From assembly GCF_009799925.1 (NCBI RefSeq), contig NZ_WELK01000002.1:62001-126000 (forward strand): a DNA stretch of 64,000 nucleotides, read 5' to 3'. Made by a program: the position numbers and the translations under genes. This stretch comes from Pseudomonas sp. R-28-1W-6 (GTDB lineage: Bacteria > Pseudomonadota > Gammaproteobacteria > Pseudomonadales > Pseudomonadaceae). Positions 62,758 through 64,000 of the stretch are shown piece after piece; positions within the stretch are counted from its first letter, which is position 1, and every line of letters starts with the position of its first letter. The notes beneath the pieces were generated by a model, which made no database searches, was not told the DNA's origin, and saw only the letters and a program-made list of their open reading frames with translations.

Positions 62758-63999
62758 TCAATACGACTGACGGATCAGGTGCACCAGCAGGCCGAGCGCG
62801 GCACTGGCCAGCAGGACCTCGATCACCCCGCGCTTGAACCCCAGCAAGGCCACCCCCGCCGCCACGGCGAGCAGCGCCGAGGGCCAGTCGAAGGCACCGG
62901 CGAAGCCCGCGGGCCAGAGCACATGGTAGGCGAAGAACAGGGCCAGGTTGAGGATCACTCCGACCACCGCCGCGGTGATGGCGGTCAGTGGCGCGGTGAA
63001 GCGCAGCTCGTTGTGGGTCGCCTCGACCAGCGGCCCGCCGATCAGGATGAACAGGAAAGACGGCAGGAAGGTGAACCAGGTCACCAGGCTGGCCGCCACG
63101 GCGCCGCTGAGGAAGGCCGAGTCGGCGCCGAACACCGGCTGCAGGTAGGCGCCGACGAAACCGACGAAGGCCACCACCATGATCAGCGGCCCCGGTGTGG
63201 TCTCGCCCAGGGCCAGGCCGTCGATCATCTGCGTCGCGCTCAGCCAGCCGTAGTGGCCGACCGCGCCCTGGTAGACGTAGGGCAGCACCGCATAGGCGCC
63301 GCCGAAGGTCAGCAGCGCGGCCTTGGTGAAGAACCAGGCCATCTGCGTCAGGGTGCCGTCCCAGCCGTACAGGACCGTCAGCAGGCCCATCGGCAGCAGC
63401 CACAGGGCCGCGCCGAGCAGCAGCAAGGCGAGCAGGCGCGACCAGCGAAAGCGCACATGGGCGGGCGCCGGCGTGTCGTCATCGATCAGCGCCGGGCCGA
63501 ACGACGAGGCCGCGGCGGCATGCCCGCCGCCCACGGCGAAATGCTGCGGCACCAGGCGCCCGCCGAGCAAGCCGAGCGCAGCGGCGCCCAGCACGATCAG
63601 CGGGAACGGCAGGTTGAGGGCGAAGATGGCGACGAAGGACGCCGCGGCGATGCCCCACAGCCAGTTGTTCTGCAGCGCCCGCGAACCGATGCGGTGGGCC
63701 GCCTGTACCACGATGGCGGTCACCGCCGGCTTGATGCCGTAGAAGATCCCCGCCACCAGCGGCACGTCGCCGAAGGCGATGTACAGCCAGGACAGGGCGA
63801 TCAGGATGAACAGCGAAGGCAGCACGAACAGCGCCCCGGCGATCACCCCGCCCCAGCTGCGGTGCAGCAGCCAGCCGATATAGGTGGCCAGTTGCTGGGC
63901 TTCCGGGCCGGGCAGCAACATGCAGTAGTTGAGGGCATGCAGGAAACGCCGCTCGGAAATCCAGCGGCGGCGCTCGACCAGCTCCTGGTGCATGATCGA
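62758..63999 (-). CDS. chrA: Chromate transporter ChrA, N-terminus outside window
   Basis: The visible 414 codons cover most of a long-form (two-domain) ChrA. Repeated hydrophobic halves each contain the family motif: HALNYCMLLPGPEAQQLATYIGWLLHRSWGGVIAG in the first, and QMIDGLALGETTPGPLIMVVAFVGFVGAYLQP in the second. It extrudes chromate from the cytoplasm by exchange or proton coupling. The start lies beyond the right edge; an internal Met at 63993 is not the start since the frame is open to the end and family members have about 35-40 more residues. It is probably not part of the diguanylate cyclase unit. Confidence 0.9.
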   Translation of the reverse strand, partial: SIMHQELVERRRWISERRFLHALNYCMLLPGPEAQQLATYIGWLLHRSWGGVIAGALFVLPSLFILIALSWLYIAFGDVPLVAGIFYGIKPAVTAIVVQAAHRIGSRALQNNWLWGIAAASFVAIFALNLPFPLIVLGAAALGLLGGRLVPQHFAVGGGHAAAASSFGPALIDDDTPAPAHVRFRWSRLLALLLLGAALWLLPMGLLTVLYGWDGTLTQMAWFFTKAALLTFGGAYAVLPYVYQGAVGHYGWLSATQMIDGLALGETTPGPLIMVVAFVGFVGAYLQPVFGADSAFLSGAVAASLVTWFTFLPSFLFILIGGPLVEATHNELRFTAPLTAITAAVVGVILNLALFFAYHVLWPAGFAGAFDWPSALLAVAAGVALLGFKRGVIEVLLASAALGLLVHLIRQSY

Positions 64000-64000
64000 G

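Noticed and set aside
63991..63993. Met at 63993 as chrA start
   Set aside because: The frame stays open to the window edge and the family needs about 35-40 more N-terminal residues.

Overview
The window is a GC-rich, gene-dense bacterial chromosome segment. Nearly every recognisable gene is of Pseudomonas type: olsBA, XenA, a NorR/FhpR-type regulator, AlkB plus rubredoxin, a short LOV protein very like the P. putida SB1/SB2 LOV proteins, and several GGDEF/EAL proteins. I infer an environmental Pseudomonas. No rRNA, tRNA, CRISPR array, prophage or intact insertion sequence was seen. Both ends cut genes: an EAL protein at the left and a ChrA transporter at the right.

Layout. 1-6.2 kb: end of an EAL protein, hemolysin III, an FtsH paralogue, a YceI/phospholipase-D pair and an MBL-fold protein. 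6.3-9.3 kb: an ECF sigma/anti-sigma pair divergent from a catalase-like/cytochrome b561 pair, with matching promoters on both strands. 9.3-12.7 kb: an acyl-CoA dehydrogenase-like gene, olsBA for ornithine lipids behind a Pho box, and acpH. 12.7-15.2 kb: an AraC regulator divergent from alkB-rubredoxin. 15.4-18.1 kb: ArsR, MFS and an Old Yellow Enzyme. 18.1-25.1 kb: a coiled-coil membrane protein, a SirB1-family protein, a secreted hydrolase, an SDR, and an overlapping DUF1569/hydrolase/aldolase cluster. 25.2-27.5 kb: cupin, flavodoxin, LOV and PilZ-like genes. 27.6-32 kb: ahpC, ahpF, a DUF3820 gene, a PL7 alginate lyase and a conserved hypothetical. 32-36.2 kb: a MASE3-GGDEF-EAL protein and a FAD amine oxidase. 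36.2-40.6 kb: katG and a TetR/hotdog divergon. 40.6-43.7 kb: a CAP protein and a glycine-zipper gene divergent from norR. 43.8-45.4 kb: a lower-GC LysE/LysR pair. 45.5-50.3 kb: an HPF-like gene, MerR with an Old Yellow Enzyme, a cupin, xenA and a monooxygenase. 50.3-54.6 kb: an ABC export operon with an AttH-like lipoprotein. 54.7-64 kb: a LysR/SDR divergon, an I78 inhibitor, a periplasmic binding protein, an AraC regulator, a pseudouridine synthase, a racemase-like protein, a diguanylate cyclase and chrA.

Themes. Peroxide and electrophile defence recurs (KatG, AhpC/AhpF, catalase-like protein, three Old Yellow Enzymes), as does c-di-GMP signalling (EAL fragment, GGDEF-EAL protein, diguanylate cyclase, PilZ-like protein). 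Several control regions can be read directly. The most notable is a complete NorR/IHF/sigma-54 layout facing a small glycine-zipper gene rather than a known NO-detoxification gene. Others are a twin ECF promoter, OxyR-like boxes at ahpC and katG, a Pho box at olsB, an ArsR-type palindrome, a TetR-type double operator and a MerR-type 19-bp-spacer promoter. Small hairpin and MITE-like repeats sit mostly between convergent gene ends.
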